Shown here one piece after another: positions 35,390 through 49,249 of a stretch of 64,000 nucleotides of DNA (position 1 is the stretch's first letter; each line of letters starts with the position of its first letter). The notes under the pieces were generated by a model. It saw nothing but the letters and a program-made list of their open reading frames with translations, had not been told where the DNA came from and did not search any database. Position numbers and translations under genes: made by a program. Source of the stretch: Heliocidaris erythrogramma (lineage: Eukaryota; Echinodermata; Echinoidea; Camarodonta; Echinometridae); assembly GCA_025617745.1 (NCBI GenBank), contig CM046856.1, positions 49,294,873 through 49,358,872 on the forward strand, given 5' to 3'.

Positions 35390-35970
35390 TCCCCTTTCTG
35401 ATGATACTAGTAAAAAATCATAAATCCGTATTTACTTCACGAGCGTTCGAGAAAATTGCTTTTTATTGTATTTTGTGGTTAAACTACAGTGCGAGGTCGC
35501 ACGGCTAAATAAAATGCCATAATTAGCCAGGATTTTAATGGCAATTTGTTCTTTTCTATAATATTGATTTCAGTCATAATACATTTTATTTACCCACGGT
35601 AGTCTCATGAGTATTGATCCTGTATTCCCGGTGACTACCTCGTGGTAGACACAATGCTCTTTTAGGAACAGTTTTTGCCCCTTCTTAGTGGCTTTTGCCA
35701 TTTATAACTCCACTTTATGGGTAACGATTCGAAACAAGCACTATCAAGTCAACACTATCAACACAACACTATGGGTGTTAGCAGATAAGTGGAACGTTTG
35801 TTGAAATGAACTTTGGTACCAATGAGTCAAGGTGCTGAGTACTCTCAAAATTACCGAGACCATCGTCTGTGTTGAGACGAATCAACAACTGGGTCATGCG
35901 AATGTCATGTCCTCACCATTTCTTTCTACATGAAATGCCATACATTTTCTCGTACGAGAATGAACCTTAA

Positions 35971-36149
35971 GGGCTGGTCACATCTATCCGATAATCCGAT
36001 AACGATAACGAGATTTTTCATTAAAGGTCCACCCTACACCTGTCCTATTAATATACACGAGCATACTCACACGCACGTACAACATTGTAGGGTGTACCTT
36101 TAATGGAAAAGCTCGTTATCGTTATCGGGCAAAATAATGTGACGAGTCC
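35971..36149. repeat. Palindromic TTAA MITE (copy 2)
   Basis: Equivalent of 15563-15741, with TTAA at 35967-35970 and 36150-36153. Confidence 0.85.
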
Positions 36150-36771
36150 TTAAGAGGCGTTGATGTTCAAATCATTGGGAGATTCCCAGCGTGACATTTA
36201 TCAACCCGTTGCAATTTGTCTATTAGACGGCAGCAAGGTAAAAAATTAACGTACGCCATTATATTATGATCTCATTGTCTCTGACTCTTTATCATCAAGA
36301 ATGGAAGCCGGAACCCTAATCTAATGAACTGGTCGTGTTTTTAATCCTTGATTCGAGTTGTTGAGAAAAACCTCAAACAAACAAACAAATATGATAAAGA
36401 TTGTAAACTGGAGTTAGCCTTTACTGAAATTAATGACCTACCCATAAAATCCGCCTATTATTCTCAGAAAAGGGGAAGACTTTTACCAAGACAATCTCGC
36501 CCCATCATCAACAAGGGGCATTTTTATTCTTCTGCCACAGTATTTTTGTCACTTAAGTATTAGCAAAACGTACTATTCAAATGACATCTCCCCCCCCCCC
36601 CCCCCGTTGAGTTCGATTTGAAGTTTATTATGGACATAACATGCATGATCAACAACAGCGACGACGATGACGACATGTGACCATACAAGTGTTATTTTAT
36701 TACAAATTGCAAATACATAAAAAGAGTAGAATACGTGCAATATGTTTAGCCTCCATCACAAATACCATTAA

Positions 36772-37415
36772 GAACTGCTACGAACGCCGTACGAAAGATT
36801 TTTAGACCATTTCGTAAGAGGGTTCCTTTGTAAAGCAGTCCCCGAGACTGAAAGGACTACCCTGATTAAATAAAACGTGAAATAAAATAAATAAATAAGA
36901 TCTTCTCAAGAAGGCCGTACGAAACCAGCGTTCGTAGACCGTTCGTAAGTTTGCAGCCTGGTCGATGGTCTGGTCCAAGAGTTTTTTCAACGTCGTACGA
37001 AACCCCCTCTTAGTAAGGCGGCCGTACGAACGTCGTAAGAACCACCGAAGATTTTGTAGGGTCCAGAGACAATTCTAGAAGCCTTAAATTCTTACGATAA
37101 TCGTGAGAACGCCTTAAGTTGTTCATAGAGGGCTCTTTCCTTACGAACGGAGATCCGTACGGCGCTCTTACGAACGATTCTTGTATTACGAACGTATTCT
37201 TACGAAAAACGTACAAACTCTAGGGCCATTGTATAACCGAAAATCACTTCGTTTCTCAAGAAGGTCTTAAGTTGTTCTTGCGAATTAAACGGCGTTCGTA
37301 CGAACTTCTCAGGAAGGCCATAAGAAGCTATGCCCCATCTACGAATCTTTACAGTGAGATTCGTACGAATGCATCGTTCGAATGCATCGTTCGTACGAAC
37401 CTTTGCGACCGTAGC
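36772..37415. repeat. TTCGTACGAA-dense element (copy 2)
   Basis: Equivalent of 16360-17003, TTAA on both sides, same density of CGTACGAA words. TGACGTCA follows at 37456-37463. Confidence 0.6.
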
Positions 37416-38492
37416 TTAAGATATTTTAATGGAAAAGATCATCACGGCGTTATGATGACGTCACACCATGGCTCTTCCTCCTCCTCCTCCTCATCCTCAT
37501 TTATTATCTACACAGTGAAAAGCGAATTCCCTTCTTAATCTCATGCCAGTAAACATTCTTTATCTTCACAACAGATGGCAAATCAGAAACAGAAACGCAT
37601 CTCAATAATTTGAAGAAGATTAAAAAATGGATTGAGCTAAGCTGGTCACATCTAAAAAAAAATCCCTGACAAGATTTCATCGATTTCACCACTCAAAGCA
37701 ATAATCGTATAGATATTTGCTTACCAACCAAATCATATTACTTCAGAAAAAAAATCAAAATTCGAATCAATTCATCTCATCTGTTGTTTTCTTCTAACTA
37801 TAATTTTCTTTAATTTATAAGATAGTGTTTTCTTGAAGGTATCATCAAACATTTTGTATAACTATAATGTAAATTGATCCATTTGATTTGGGACATCAAT
37901 ATAACTAATAAAAACAAATGGGGAAATCTTCCCCGAGGTCTAATGTCCAAAATGCACCCAGAAAAGAAAGAAGTACCAACAATTAAATTCTAAATCCACT
38001 AGGAGAAAATCGATTTGCTTTATATTTTCCAAATTGTTTATTAAGTACTTTTTAAAGATGGAATTCGCACAATTTAGCCATTTTCATTTTCACCCTGCTA
38101 TGTTAAGTTGTGCTTTTCTTCTTATGCCTTTCAATGTTTTATTTCGATGACCTTACTTACTTACCATGCTATTATTATCAGACTATATAAAGATCATTTA
38201 AATATCAGTTATGATCATTTTTAATGATTTATTTGTACAGAACTAATATGAACTTTGAAAGGGCTTTAATTTTCATTTCTGCTAAATTTCGTTTTCTTTT
38301 TACGGCAGTGTAAATAATGAAGATAAATATCGCCTTTACCTTTTTGTATAATGACCAAAGGTGGCCAGAATGGTAGAAAAAGCACAAATAGATAATTAAA
38401 TCGACTTCAAAATGATAAAGAGTGGCATCATAATAATAACGACAAGAAGAACGGCCAATCAGAAGCAATTATTTCAGTAGCTTATAACAGTT

Positions 38493-38535
38493 GTCGGTAA
38501 AAATCACCGACAAAACGCTTGATAAAACGCTCCCC
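38493..38535 (-). repeat. Dispersed repeat terminus (copy 2)
   Basis: Equivalent of 18080-18122. The partner terminus on the plus strand is at 42626-42668. Confidence 0.6.
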
Positions 38536-39392
38536 TGGTTTCAACAAAGAAACATGACGTTAATATCATCACAAAGAGAAGGCATTTCAATCACGGAACA
38601 CCAAGTATTTGGAATACAACCTAAATATCCATATTTCAGATCCCACTGCCGTTTATCATGAAAAACAATGCTTATCTTGCGGATGTTTTCTATTATTTCT
38701 CACCTCGCATTCGCATACACGATCCACATATCCGCTTTGAACTCTTAAAGATCGAGATCACAAACATAGCTTCCGGAACATGAGCTTGATTACAATTATT
38801 TATTGGTTTCAGATTACAAAACTGAGATGAGTTCTAACCCTCAAAGGCGGTAAATTATACTTCTTTGTATTTTTTTTATACAAGACTCTGTGTTCCTTTT
38901 TGACTGCAGAACTTTGATGCATAACTAACGAGAACATGGGCTGAGTGTCAGCGAGATGAGTGTGGATGAAGAGGGGGTCGTTTTGACGACCGCCGCAAGA
39001 ATCAATATTGTGCGGTTTTTGCGTTACCTTGGATGACCTGGGTACACATCTAACATCTTCCCATAGGGGTGATGTAAAAGCCACGTCTTTGCCAGAAGTG
39101 TGAATAAGGAGCACATTTTTTTCTTCTCTCAATCAGTTTGATGATGGATCGGGTTGCTGTTTTACGTGCGCTGTCACCGATCTACTACTACAGACGCGTG
39201 CAAATAGGCTAGGAGCCTGTCCCGTAACAGTCACATCATTTTACCCACAATATTACCCCTTAAAGCTACTTCGACCATCTAAGTAATTAACAGAAAGATT
39301 TTCAGCCTGACCGTAGCCGTGGGGTTTAGCCTCAGAGCCCCCGAAAGAGACCCCAAAGTAGGGTCTATTTCACCCACATCTCCTCCATGCAC

Positions 39393-39729
39393 CAAACTTT
39401 GTCAGCAGGAAGAAGTATGACTGGACATTACAAAACACAAAAACTGACAAAAAAAATTCAGTCGGACGGCCCTTAAAAATTTGGGTGAAATTTTCCCCTT
39501 GAAGCCTACGGACCAAATTCTGTCAGAAGGAAGAACTATGGATGTATTTTACAAGTATAAAAACTGTAAAAAAAATTGTCCATCGGGAAGGGGTGTCAGA
39601 ACCGGGGGGGGGGGGGTGAATACGGCCCCCCCCCCCCAAAAAAAAAAAAAAAAAAAATCACCAAAGTGCCCTTTGTCAAAGACTTGGCCCCTAAAATTGT
39701 GCAGAAAGGGCATTTTTACCTTCTGACGA
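39393..39729. repeat. Tandem repeat with an extra ~72 bp (copy 2)
   Basis: Equivalent of the 18979-19236 tandem repeat. Copy 2 carries additional sequence after the poly-A (about 39658-39729, containing AAAGTGCCCTTTGTCAAAGA and AATTGTGCAGAAAGGGC) that is absent from copy 1. The insert resembles a further part of the repeat unit. Confidence 0.7.
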
Positions 39730-42700
39730 TGATAACTCAGAAGTGATTTATTCAATTCAGTTCAAATTTGCATAACATAATTTTGTGCGTGCACCTCCTT
39801 TTCAATGCCACCTCTCACTTATGTACGCACGTTACCAGTTTGGCTCTGTTTTCATGGGTTTTAGTTTGAAATAACATTTCCTGAAAATTGCCAGTGGTTA
39901 TCTACTATAACAATGCATGCACCAGACCCAAATATGAATGTAAGAACATTTCAATAACCACTTACACAATTTGAGCATACTTGATCCAATTAGGAAATGA
40001 TATTGCCCGCGGGCAGATTTTAAAGAACATTTTGCGATAGTACTACTATATACATGTACATGTATATGCGTATGTACAATACCAATATTGTAATTGTGTT
40101 TGTGATAGTGTTTACCAAATCACAGAACTATAAATGTTTGGCTTTTTACGTCACTGTGCAAAGGAGTGAGGGTAATGCTGCTTGTTCATTAACTAGGTGA
40201 TAATTATAAACAAATAATGAGACATCTGCGATTCATAATCAACAGACTCGTTTGCTTTTCAAGCAAAATGACATAGTATTTTATTGGCTGTTCCGAAAAG
40301 CCAGGGTGAGTGGGCGTTCAGAGAAGCAGTCAGAATTATGAAAAGTTTCCACTTTGGGGATTATAGGACTGACATGCGATATTACCGACTCAAGGGTGTG
40401 GGTGTGTTATAATATCACACTCAACGATTACTGAATTTCGTGTCTTACTTGACCGTATACAAATAGAAGAATTTCAAGAAAATGGTGGTTAGGGGCATTG
40501 ATTCTTCTTCAGGATAAAGGTGGAATACATTTAGTAGAATTATGTTTTCCATAGGTCACATTTTTTCCTCCAAAGTTATTAGGGGTAACCCCCGCCCGGA
40601 GTTATCCCCCTGATGGCCACGGAGTGAGTTATTTCATTGTCACCCTCATCCTCTCCCTTCCTGGTTAGGGTTTTTGCCATTCCAGTAGCTTTAATGCCAA
40701 ACGTGATATTTCTTTCTGCAAAAGGAGAATGATTATTCATGGTTTTAGATTACTGGCTTAGGTAACATAGGCCGGGAAAGTTATCTATTATAAGAGTCTA
40801 ATCCGTTTCAACTTGTAGCCTATATTCCCAGGTGAATTTGAGTTCTATGGAAGCACTAATGAAAACACTTGTGATCTTAAGATTAACGTGATCAAGCAAT
40901 GGAGCAGTAAGAATAAGTAATGCAGAAGCAATGCCAAATTGGAAAGATGAGCAGCTCATTAGATCGACAGTAAGAATAGTCAATTCTTGATGTCTATTTC
41001 TTATGCAAGAAATTCAAGCAAATAGGCTTATAATTCCTTGTATCACCTTCCTGCAACTAGGCGCACATGGACAAAATAGCATTACAGGTTTCCCCTGTAC
41101 AAACCTTCTCATAGTCCTTCATAACCGCTGTATAGCTGTTGCTATATCAGGCATTCTACAAAATTACCTTTATATAAGGGTTACGCGGAGGCATTGTTAG
41201 AAATATATTTCGTTTGTACCTTACTTGACTTAGTGTAATGAGAGTCTCGTCGATTTTTTGAAATAATGCAATATATTTCCTTTGGCCAATCTGAAACCAA
41301 ACCATATTACGTGTTTACGGATGATCAAAGGAAATGGAGGGGGGGGACGATCTACGCGGAGTATATTCCGTTCACCTAAAAATTATTTCATATAAAGAGT
41401 ATAATATACGCAAATGCGCCAGCACAGAATTGCACATTTCAGTGACATAAGGCAGGAGTCCTGTCTACAAAGTTGATGTGCGATTTTTTTTTCAAGGTCA
41501 AAGCTCCAAGCATTACAATTATGATCCATAAATATTAAATGCTACACGAAAGCAACGTTCAATTTAATTTGTATGATATGTACGCCCTCTTTCAAAGCAA
41601 CTCCTCGGTGAATTCAGATTTTGCAGTGGGTGCTCGTTTCCGGAAACGTTCTCCTTGTGAGAATAGCAACCTCAGGGTATGGGTTAATCGGAAAGCATTT
41701 GAGACGCCATTAGCAAGGTCCTCATTGACAACAATCTCGTTCTACCCCTAGAGTGGTGTAGCTACAGGGGACACAGGGGGCATAATGAAATGGCCAGAAA
41801 AGAAAGGAAAAAAAAGTAAAGAGAGAGAAAATGGGAGAGAGGGGGCGGAAGGAACGTGAAAGAAGACGTACCACTCCTCCTACACCCTCCACTAATGAAT
41901 TACCTTTATGGATTTGCATTTTATTAGTAGTATTAATGTCATCATGATTATTATTAATTTTCACGCGTCATATCAACACATATTAACACAAAAAGTACAA
42001 TGTTTGACGGAGGCTGAAAAAGTGAAACCAATCACTGATGTCGTCAGGCATTCAGCTCCCAATTAAGATTGATGCCCCCCCCCCCCCCCCCCCCCCCCAC
42101 TGGAGCCAGTTCCCCCTCAATGCCTGGAGCCGCGCTGCGCCTCTGAAGTCCCTGTGCTATAATGACCTATTGGATTCGTCTTAACGCATGAAACGGATTA
42201 GCTTCTTAGCTGTAAACAGGTGTGTCCTGAGAGTAGGAAAAGAAGATGTAATGTAGTTTTAAGAGTTTAGAGGATTCGGGAAGCCCCAGGACAAGTTTCA
42301 TGATCGATAGGATTTCTTCACTTTCAAAAACAGATCTGTAATATGTAAAAAGATTGCTCGGATTAGTCATAATGCTGTCAGTCATTCGCAAATAAATACG
42401 ACGATTAAAATAATCCAACTTTATAACATGTATTATGATCAGCCGCTCTAAGAATATCTTGTTCAAAATTTACATTTATCTTGGATACGGATATCTTTCC
42501 CTTTTAACTTATTAAAATGTTGAATGTCGTTGCTTTAATTTGATATTGATTATATTTTATCATGAAAATCATCGCAATGAATGGATGGATTGTTGTGTAT
42601 ATTAAAGAAATAATAATACATACATGGGGAGCGTTTCATCAAGCGTTTTGTCAGTGATTTTCAAAACTGGACATTTTTGAGGTTGTTACTTGAACTTTCC

Positions 42701-43762
42701 TTTGTTTCAAATCGATATGCCCTTCAGTCATTCGAAATGAATGTTTTGTCGGCTCTTTCGACTCTATTTTTTTTTAAAGGAAAAGCAATAATCAATAAGT
42801 GAGATCAATTCAGACGCTCTTTTCACGTACTTCACAAAAGTGGCAACGTTCGAAATCAAAACGTTTAGACCTTGGTGGATTTCCTTTCAACATGGATCAA
42901 ACAAAGCGTAGATGACAACAAAATGAGATAACTACGTGACTGAATGGGGATGGTAGGATATCCATGTATCATGCCTTGAAGACATCCGACGCTTCTCATC
43001 AACAGCACCTAATCCGTGTTTGGTGTGCAACCCACCAAGTATCAAACTTTCCTTGTAGCGCACTTTACTCTATTTCGTTGTCACGCTTCAAGGCTCGGTT
43101 TTGTTCAGTCATCGTAGGCCTGTAACATCCGAAACGCACTCAATCAGGGTCAGTGGCGTACCCACGAATTTTAAGGAGGGGGGGGTGTTTTACTCCAAAC
43201 TTCTCTGACAAGCAAAAAAAAAATTAAAATGCAAAAAAAAATTAAAAGGTTATCAGCATTTTGCATTTCTTTTGTATTAATAGTATATTAATACATGGTT
43301 AATTGGGAGTACGTACTATTGTACAAACTCACAACCATGTATTAATAGTTTTATAAAACGGGTCGGCAATATGATTATGAAGTCTATAAAATGGTTACGA
43401 ACCCCATAGAAACGCCAAGAGTCGCACAGTCATGGAGGCTGCCATTTGCTTTCCTGGATGACATCACATAAGCGCAGCCAACAATAGTCATGCGCGTTTC
43501 AGTGCGCGCAGGCAATCCCTGCGCTAAAATGACAATTAAACTACGCGATTTCATTGCGTTTTAAGTTTGCACGCACCAGATGTACGCGTACGCGCAGCTC
43601 AGCCGTGCTATAGAACCTATTTGCCGTGCGTTAGTGCTTTTTTTTGCACGGTCACGTGGTGTTATTTGACCAATCAGGATGGCTACATTCTTGAACCCGT
43701 TTTATAATACCTAATAATGCACGGCCCTAAGGAAGAGCAGTATTAATACTAAATGACCATAT

Positions 43763-43895
43763 CATAATAATAATATTATTATTATTATGAATAGTTGTTG
43801 TTATTATTATCACTACTACTACTGCAAATATTATTATTACTATTATTATTATAGTAGTAGTAGTAGGAGTAGTAGTAGTAGTAATAGTGATAGTC
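43763..43895. repeat. ATT/TAG compound microsatellite (copy 2)
   Basis: Equivalent of 23262-23395, with changed unit order at the ATT to TAG junction. Tyr/Ser-rich and Ile/Thr-rich frames here are repeat translations. Confidence 0.85.
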
Positions 43896-44257
43896 GTAAA
43901 TGTATAATTAGGCCACACTGGCGGACACGGACAATTTTCTTTCATTTCATTTCATTTCATTTATTTTCCATTTTCAACATAATATAACGTAATTACATCA
44001 TAAATAATATCATAAACCATTTTCAACAATATAAAGACAAACGTAAATACATCGTAAATAATATAAACAAGTGAAACGACAATAATTTCACTATAGATTT
44101 TTCAGTAAATTTTCAGTATTTTAATATTCAACCATTAATCTACCACTTTTTTATTTTTCCAGAAAATAATTCCCTGTAATCCTATCCCTCGCATTATTCC
44201 CATAGCATTACTTAATATTTCCTTGAAATATATACACTTCCATGTAGCATCCGCTTA

Positions 44258-45104
44258 TGCATGCCCCTGTCACACATCGCCGGATCGGATGGAAACGGAT
44301 GGTATTTTGTTTATCCCTTGTTCAAATCGTCAATCCGGTGGACAAAGTGTAAATTTCCATTTTGCAGGAGCCTACATGCGCGGTCCAGGTGCCGAATAAA
44401 ACGCACAAACAACGCACCAGGGGCGATTGTATACAGGACACTGGTACGTGCGCAAACGCCTAAGAAACGAACACGCACCGCATGCCCACCTGACAAAACG
44501 CATGAGGAACGAATGAGTTGACGGATGAAACGTACATCGGTGTGCCGGTGTCAGTTGCAGGCCGGTACATATTAGTTAAACATCAGTTCCATGTCATGTT
44601 CATATATTGTGGATGTGCTGTAGATATCCTGTAGATATGCTGTAATCATCACATGGCCGTCCCGTCCGTTTGTCATCCGTAACTACTGCGTTTTGACCGG
44701 TAGTCGTCCTGCAGTCATCCTGCATGCGTCCTGTGGCTATGCGGTGTGTATGCGTTTGATGTGCTGTACATGCCCGTTCCATCCGTCCCATCTCTTGCAG
44801 CAACGGACCCTGCAGGACGCCTGGCGGATGGAAACGTGCGGAAAATGACCAAGTACAGTACATATACAGGAGAAATCGCACAACCATTGGACAAGGGCCG
44901 GATCTCGCTATCCGTTTCTGGCGGGAAAAAGTGTTATACATGCACACATTTTTGTGGCCGCTTTGACGGAAATCACCTGACGATGAACGTCCATCCAAAG
45001 GATAAAATTGACATGAAACGCATTTTAACGAATATCAACGGATGCCACAAATCGACATTCGTTTCTCATACGTTTGCCTTATCCGGCAAAGTGTGACAGG
45101 CGCA
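44258..45104. repeat. PIF/Harbinger-like MITE (copy 2)
   Basis: Equivalent of 23755-24601, the same 847-bp length, TTA on both sides (44255-44257 and 45105-45107). Confidence 0.75.
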
Positions 45105-46401
45105 TTAACACTGCTAAAGCTATCAAACTTCAATCTATTTTCCACTTATATTTTCTTATTCTATCACACTTCCTTTCATTACTTTAAATATAAAATACAT
45201 GTTGATCAAGTCAAGAAAATGAGTACATAATTTCAAATGGACATATAATAAGGTGTTAGTATGTTCACTCATTCTGAAACATCTGCAGGCGTCTTATTGA
45301 AATGGCGCGTTTAGTAATGCATCCATATACTGTAATTTGACGACAGTGTAAACGGTCAGTCGCGATAGCCTCTGGAAAGATTTTCCTAATTGATTTGAAA
45401 TCCTATCTGCAATAACACAGTTTAACATTGTTGTAAATATGGCTTTGGAAATATACCATAATATCTCATTGGTATAACGATTGCCTGTGGGTGAGTTTAG
45501 AATGGCTTCTCTTTCCTCGTAAAATATCCATGCTGACTTTTCTAGAATATTCCTTCAAAGTATGCATGTTTGTCTTGTTTTACGGAAGAGGACCTTAATT
45601 CTGTTGGTAATATAAAATTCGATATTGATTCAAGAAAAAAGCCAGCTCAGTGGCATAACATGGGTCCAGACACGGGGGGGGGGGGGGGGGGGGAAGCACC
45701 GGTACTACCCGGTGGATGACATGCGAATTAACCAGGCCATTGGTCAGGGAGGGGGATGTGGTAGGGACTTGTATCATCTCCTATTCAAGTTCCCTCCCCC
45801 CTTTTTCTCTCCATCTATCTCTTTCTTTTTTCCCCACCATGCCCCCGATGTCCTCTGCAGCCATGCCGTTGACCATCGTATTCTGATTTCTCGTGCTCTC
45901 ATTTGCATTCATCCTGTTTGTTTACCGCAAATGGTCTAATCCGAATGCTGTTCAACTTCTGAACCCGAGGGAAAAAAAATCATTTGATATTCAGATATTC
46001 ACACTACTTGTCCTTCAAACTCTGCCTATCAATCGCTAGGAACTCGTAATGTTTCACGTTTCCGCCTAGTAATTATACAGGAGGGGGTACGAATTAAGAC
46101 AATGAACGTATCCGATACATATGAAACCGTCATATGATATTGTGATGCTGTTATTTATATGCAATGAACTTGACGTTTTAATGCAGGTTTTTTGGAGGGG
46201 TTTCCTTGTCTGGCTTCTTGGAATGAATTAACAGAGGATAATACTCCAGTCACTCCAGAGACCGATACAAGGCCGACACACGCCAAAGAAAAAATTACAT
46301 TACTCCGAATGGCGAAGAATCGGTCCGTTTGAAGTCGGTTCGGAATCGTTTTTGCAGTGTGACTGAGCTATAAGATGTATCTTTTTCTTATCTTACCACT
46401 C

Positions 46402-46979
46402 GGTGTTTAAAATAAAAAAACAACAGTGACGTTTGATCATTAATAACTAAAAAAATGTACCTCGTATCAGGCTTAGGTTTTTGAAGTGTAAAGTTGAAGG
46501 ATGTAAAGTTTATTGGGAGCAAATTTCATGCCATATCTCTGAATAGTTTTCTTAAAACATTGATCTGAATATTTAATTAGACTTTTCACTTTAAAAAAAA
46601 TTCAAGGCCACAAAATCTATGTGTATCAGTGATGAATTCAGAACACAACAGTTGCCATTGTGTGTTCTGCCAACCTTTTGCGGTCCATTGTCATTGATGA
46701 TTCATGACTCTGGGTTAAAAAGGTGTTCCGGACTCTCAGCTGCAATGCACAATGGCAAATGTTGTATTCCGAATTAATTACAGATACAAACAGACTTGAA
46801 TTTTCAAATGGTGAAAATTAAATTAGATATTCAGATCAATATTTTAAGAGAAATTTCATGAAACTTGCTTCCAATAATTTTTACATCCTTCAACTTTACA
46901 ACGTAAAAAATCTCAGGCTGATACGATGTATAATTTTTGAGTTATTAATGGTCAAAAGTGCGCACTGTTTTTAAACACC
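46402..46979. repeat. Near-complete palindromic element (copy 2)
   Basis: Equivalent of 25894-26471, with the same ~285-bp inverted arms. Confidence 0.8.
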
Positions 46980-47130
46980 TAATACCATACCACCTTCATA
47001 CACGACGTTAAGAATGATTTGTGGTCCGATTCACTGTGAAGAGTGAGGCAGCTTAACTTGAGTGGACACATTCATTGCAAATATCTGGAAATCAGTTTAA
47101 TAACAGTAAGCTAAAATATGCACTGTCATC

Positions 47131-47330
47131 AACGTGATGGCTCAGTGGTAGTGGACTCATAACTGGAAGGTCCCGGGTTCGAAACTAAAGAGATGCACTA
47201 GCACCTTTTTCTCGTTACCAAGTCCCTCAGATTGGACTTGTAGCCTCACATCCCCCTGCTTATATACTTGCTTTCTTAGCAGTCAGGTTAAGTAAAAAAA
47301 AATAATCATGATCATGATCATCATTATCAA
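47131..47330 (+). repeat. tRNA-derived SINE, third type (copy 2)
   Basis: Equivalent of 26623-26820; A-box TGGCTCAGTGG and B-box GGGTTCGAAAC unchanged. Confidence 0.65.
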
Positions 47331-49070
47331 AATGATCGCTTCGTGCACTTGGGAGGCAAAAAGATTTCGATTTTAATAAAAAGATAAATTTAACACAGTT
47401 TTAACAGTTTTACCTTAAAGAATAATTTTCCTTTTGAATTTTTGATACATCAGCTAATGAAGATATTCAAATTTGTTCTATGTTGGTAATTGTAATGGAG
47501 ACATTAGTTGCACAAAACAGATTTATATAGGTTAGATAAACTATTAATGAGTTAGCTATTCCCTGTGCGCGATTACACTCACGTCTTGTTCATTCTTGCG
47601 TAGCGTTGTAACACAACTAGTTTTCAACCGCATGTTGTTATTTTTTAAACCACATGCCCCAAATTCGGTGTATTGTAGGTTACCTAATTAACTCACTTGA
47701 ACTCACCAATGAAAACATTTTGTGAGTTGTAAAAAACCCCGATATTACCATTAAAACACTAAGAAAACATATTTAGAAATAATATTGAAGTATAACACCC
47801 ACTTACAAAAACAAAGGGAAAAGGGAGGATAATTCCCATTTGTTGCGTTAATCAATTTAATCGATGAACTTATTTGTTAAAATTTGCCACCACCCCTAGA
47901 GGTGAATTTTGCACAATTCAAGGACGTTGAAAAATAAAATGAAATTTTATACCTTTATTACTCATTGGCAAACTTCGCCACGAGGCAGATAACCTTTGAA
48001 ATAATGTATTTGTATAAGTAAGCTGTGGTCAAAATCATTTTTCAACAATGCCATTTTTGAGTCATGATTGATTATATTTTGATTATTTCATATTATTCAA
48101 GAAGGGGGAAGAGAGAGAGCGAGTAAGGAGAGAAGGACTAAATTATGGAAAACAACCAATCAATGCCATGTAAATCACCACTTTGATATATGCTTGTGAT
48201 AATATGAAAAGCGTTATTATTTAGTTCTCGTTATGAAATCGTTTCCAGAAAAAAACTCTCTACCTCATATTAGACATCCTTGTAAATATATGTTTTGGTA
48301 TTGTTCAAACCGATGAAATGTGAATAAAAATTGTATAAACTTGCTGATAACCGCACCTTGAAATGCACAAGCGCAGATCTTGCACATTATGGGACAGGGA
48401 ATTTTATCAGTCCTTGGATCATCAAATTCTTTTTCATGCCTTGTTAGATATTCTATCATATTTGTTGGCATATATAGTTAAAATGTATTTTTTTCTTAAA
48501 CTTGATACAGGAACGGGGGATTTATTTTGCCTTAGAACTGTGTATGTTTTTTTAATCCTCTAACAATAAAGTCTCCTATTTGTATTTATTCGTTAATTTG
48601 AAATTAAAAAAAAAAGTGAGTTCGAAATAGATGAAAATAGGTACAAAGTGACCGTTTTTTCTTTTCGATGTTTGCAGGACGGGCAAACCGTCGTCGGCCG
48701 ATGATATACTAGAAGTATGTCGAAAGCAAATACAAGATTAGCTATGGGCCTGTACATGTATATATATATATATGTATATATACATATATATTCATATAAA
48801 TTCAAGTCACACAAAGACATAAATGTTATTTTATACACGTTATGTTATAAATTATCAAATATTTTTATCCGGTTTGGATCAATCTATATCCGGCTCACAA
48901 AAAGTCACTTTAGACGTATCGATGGAAAGAATACTGAAAACGCCTGAAAGAAAAGAAAAGCAAAATCTTTACGTAAGAGTAAGATTCAAATCGCAATTCT
49001 TCCCTCCACAACTCCCTTTCCCCGTTGTTATCCCTACGATCTTCGTTTCATTTCATTTCATAGACAAAGT

Positions 49071-49249
49071 CTGTCAAAAGTTAGACTCTCCCGGGCTCTA
49101 TTAGACGATAAGCCCAAAAAATGCAATCTCTTGGAATGTTTGATATCCCTCATCAAAATCTGTCAAAAAGTTAAACTCTCCCGGGCCCTAATAGAGATTA
49201 ACCTCAAATAATTCAATCTCCTCGAATGTTTGATATTCATTATCAAAAT
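49071..49249. repeat. Two-unit ~89-bp tandem repeat (copy 2)
   Basis: Equivalent of 28562-28740; units start at 49071 and 49160. Confidence 0.75.

Noticed and set aside
34814..35508. Open frames of 195-218 codons, the longest in the window
   Set aside because: Almost their whole length is the N gap.
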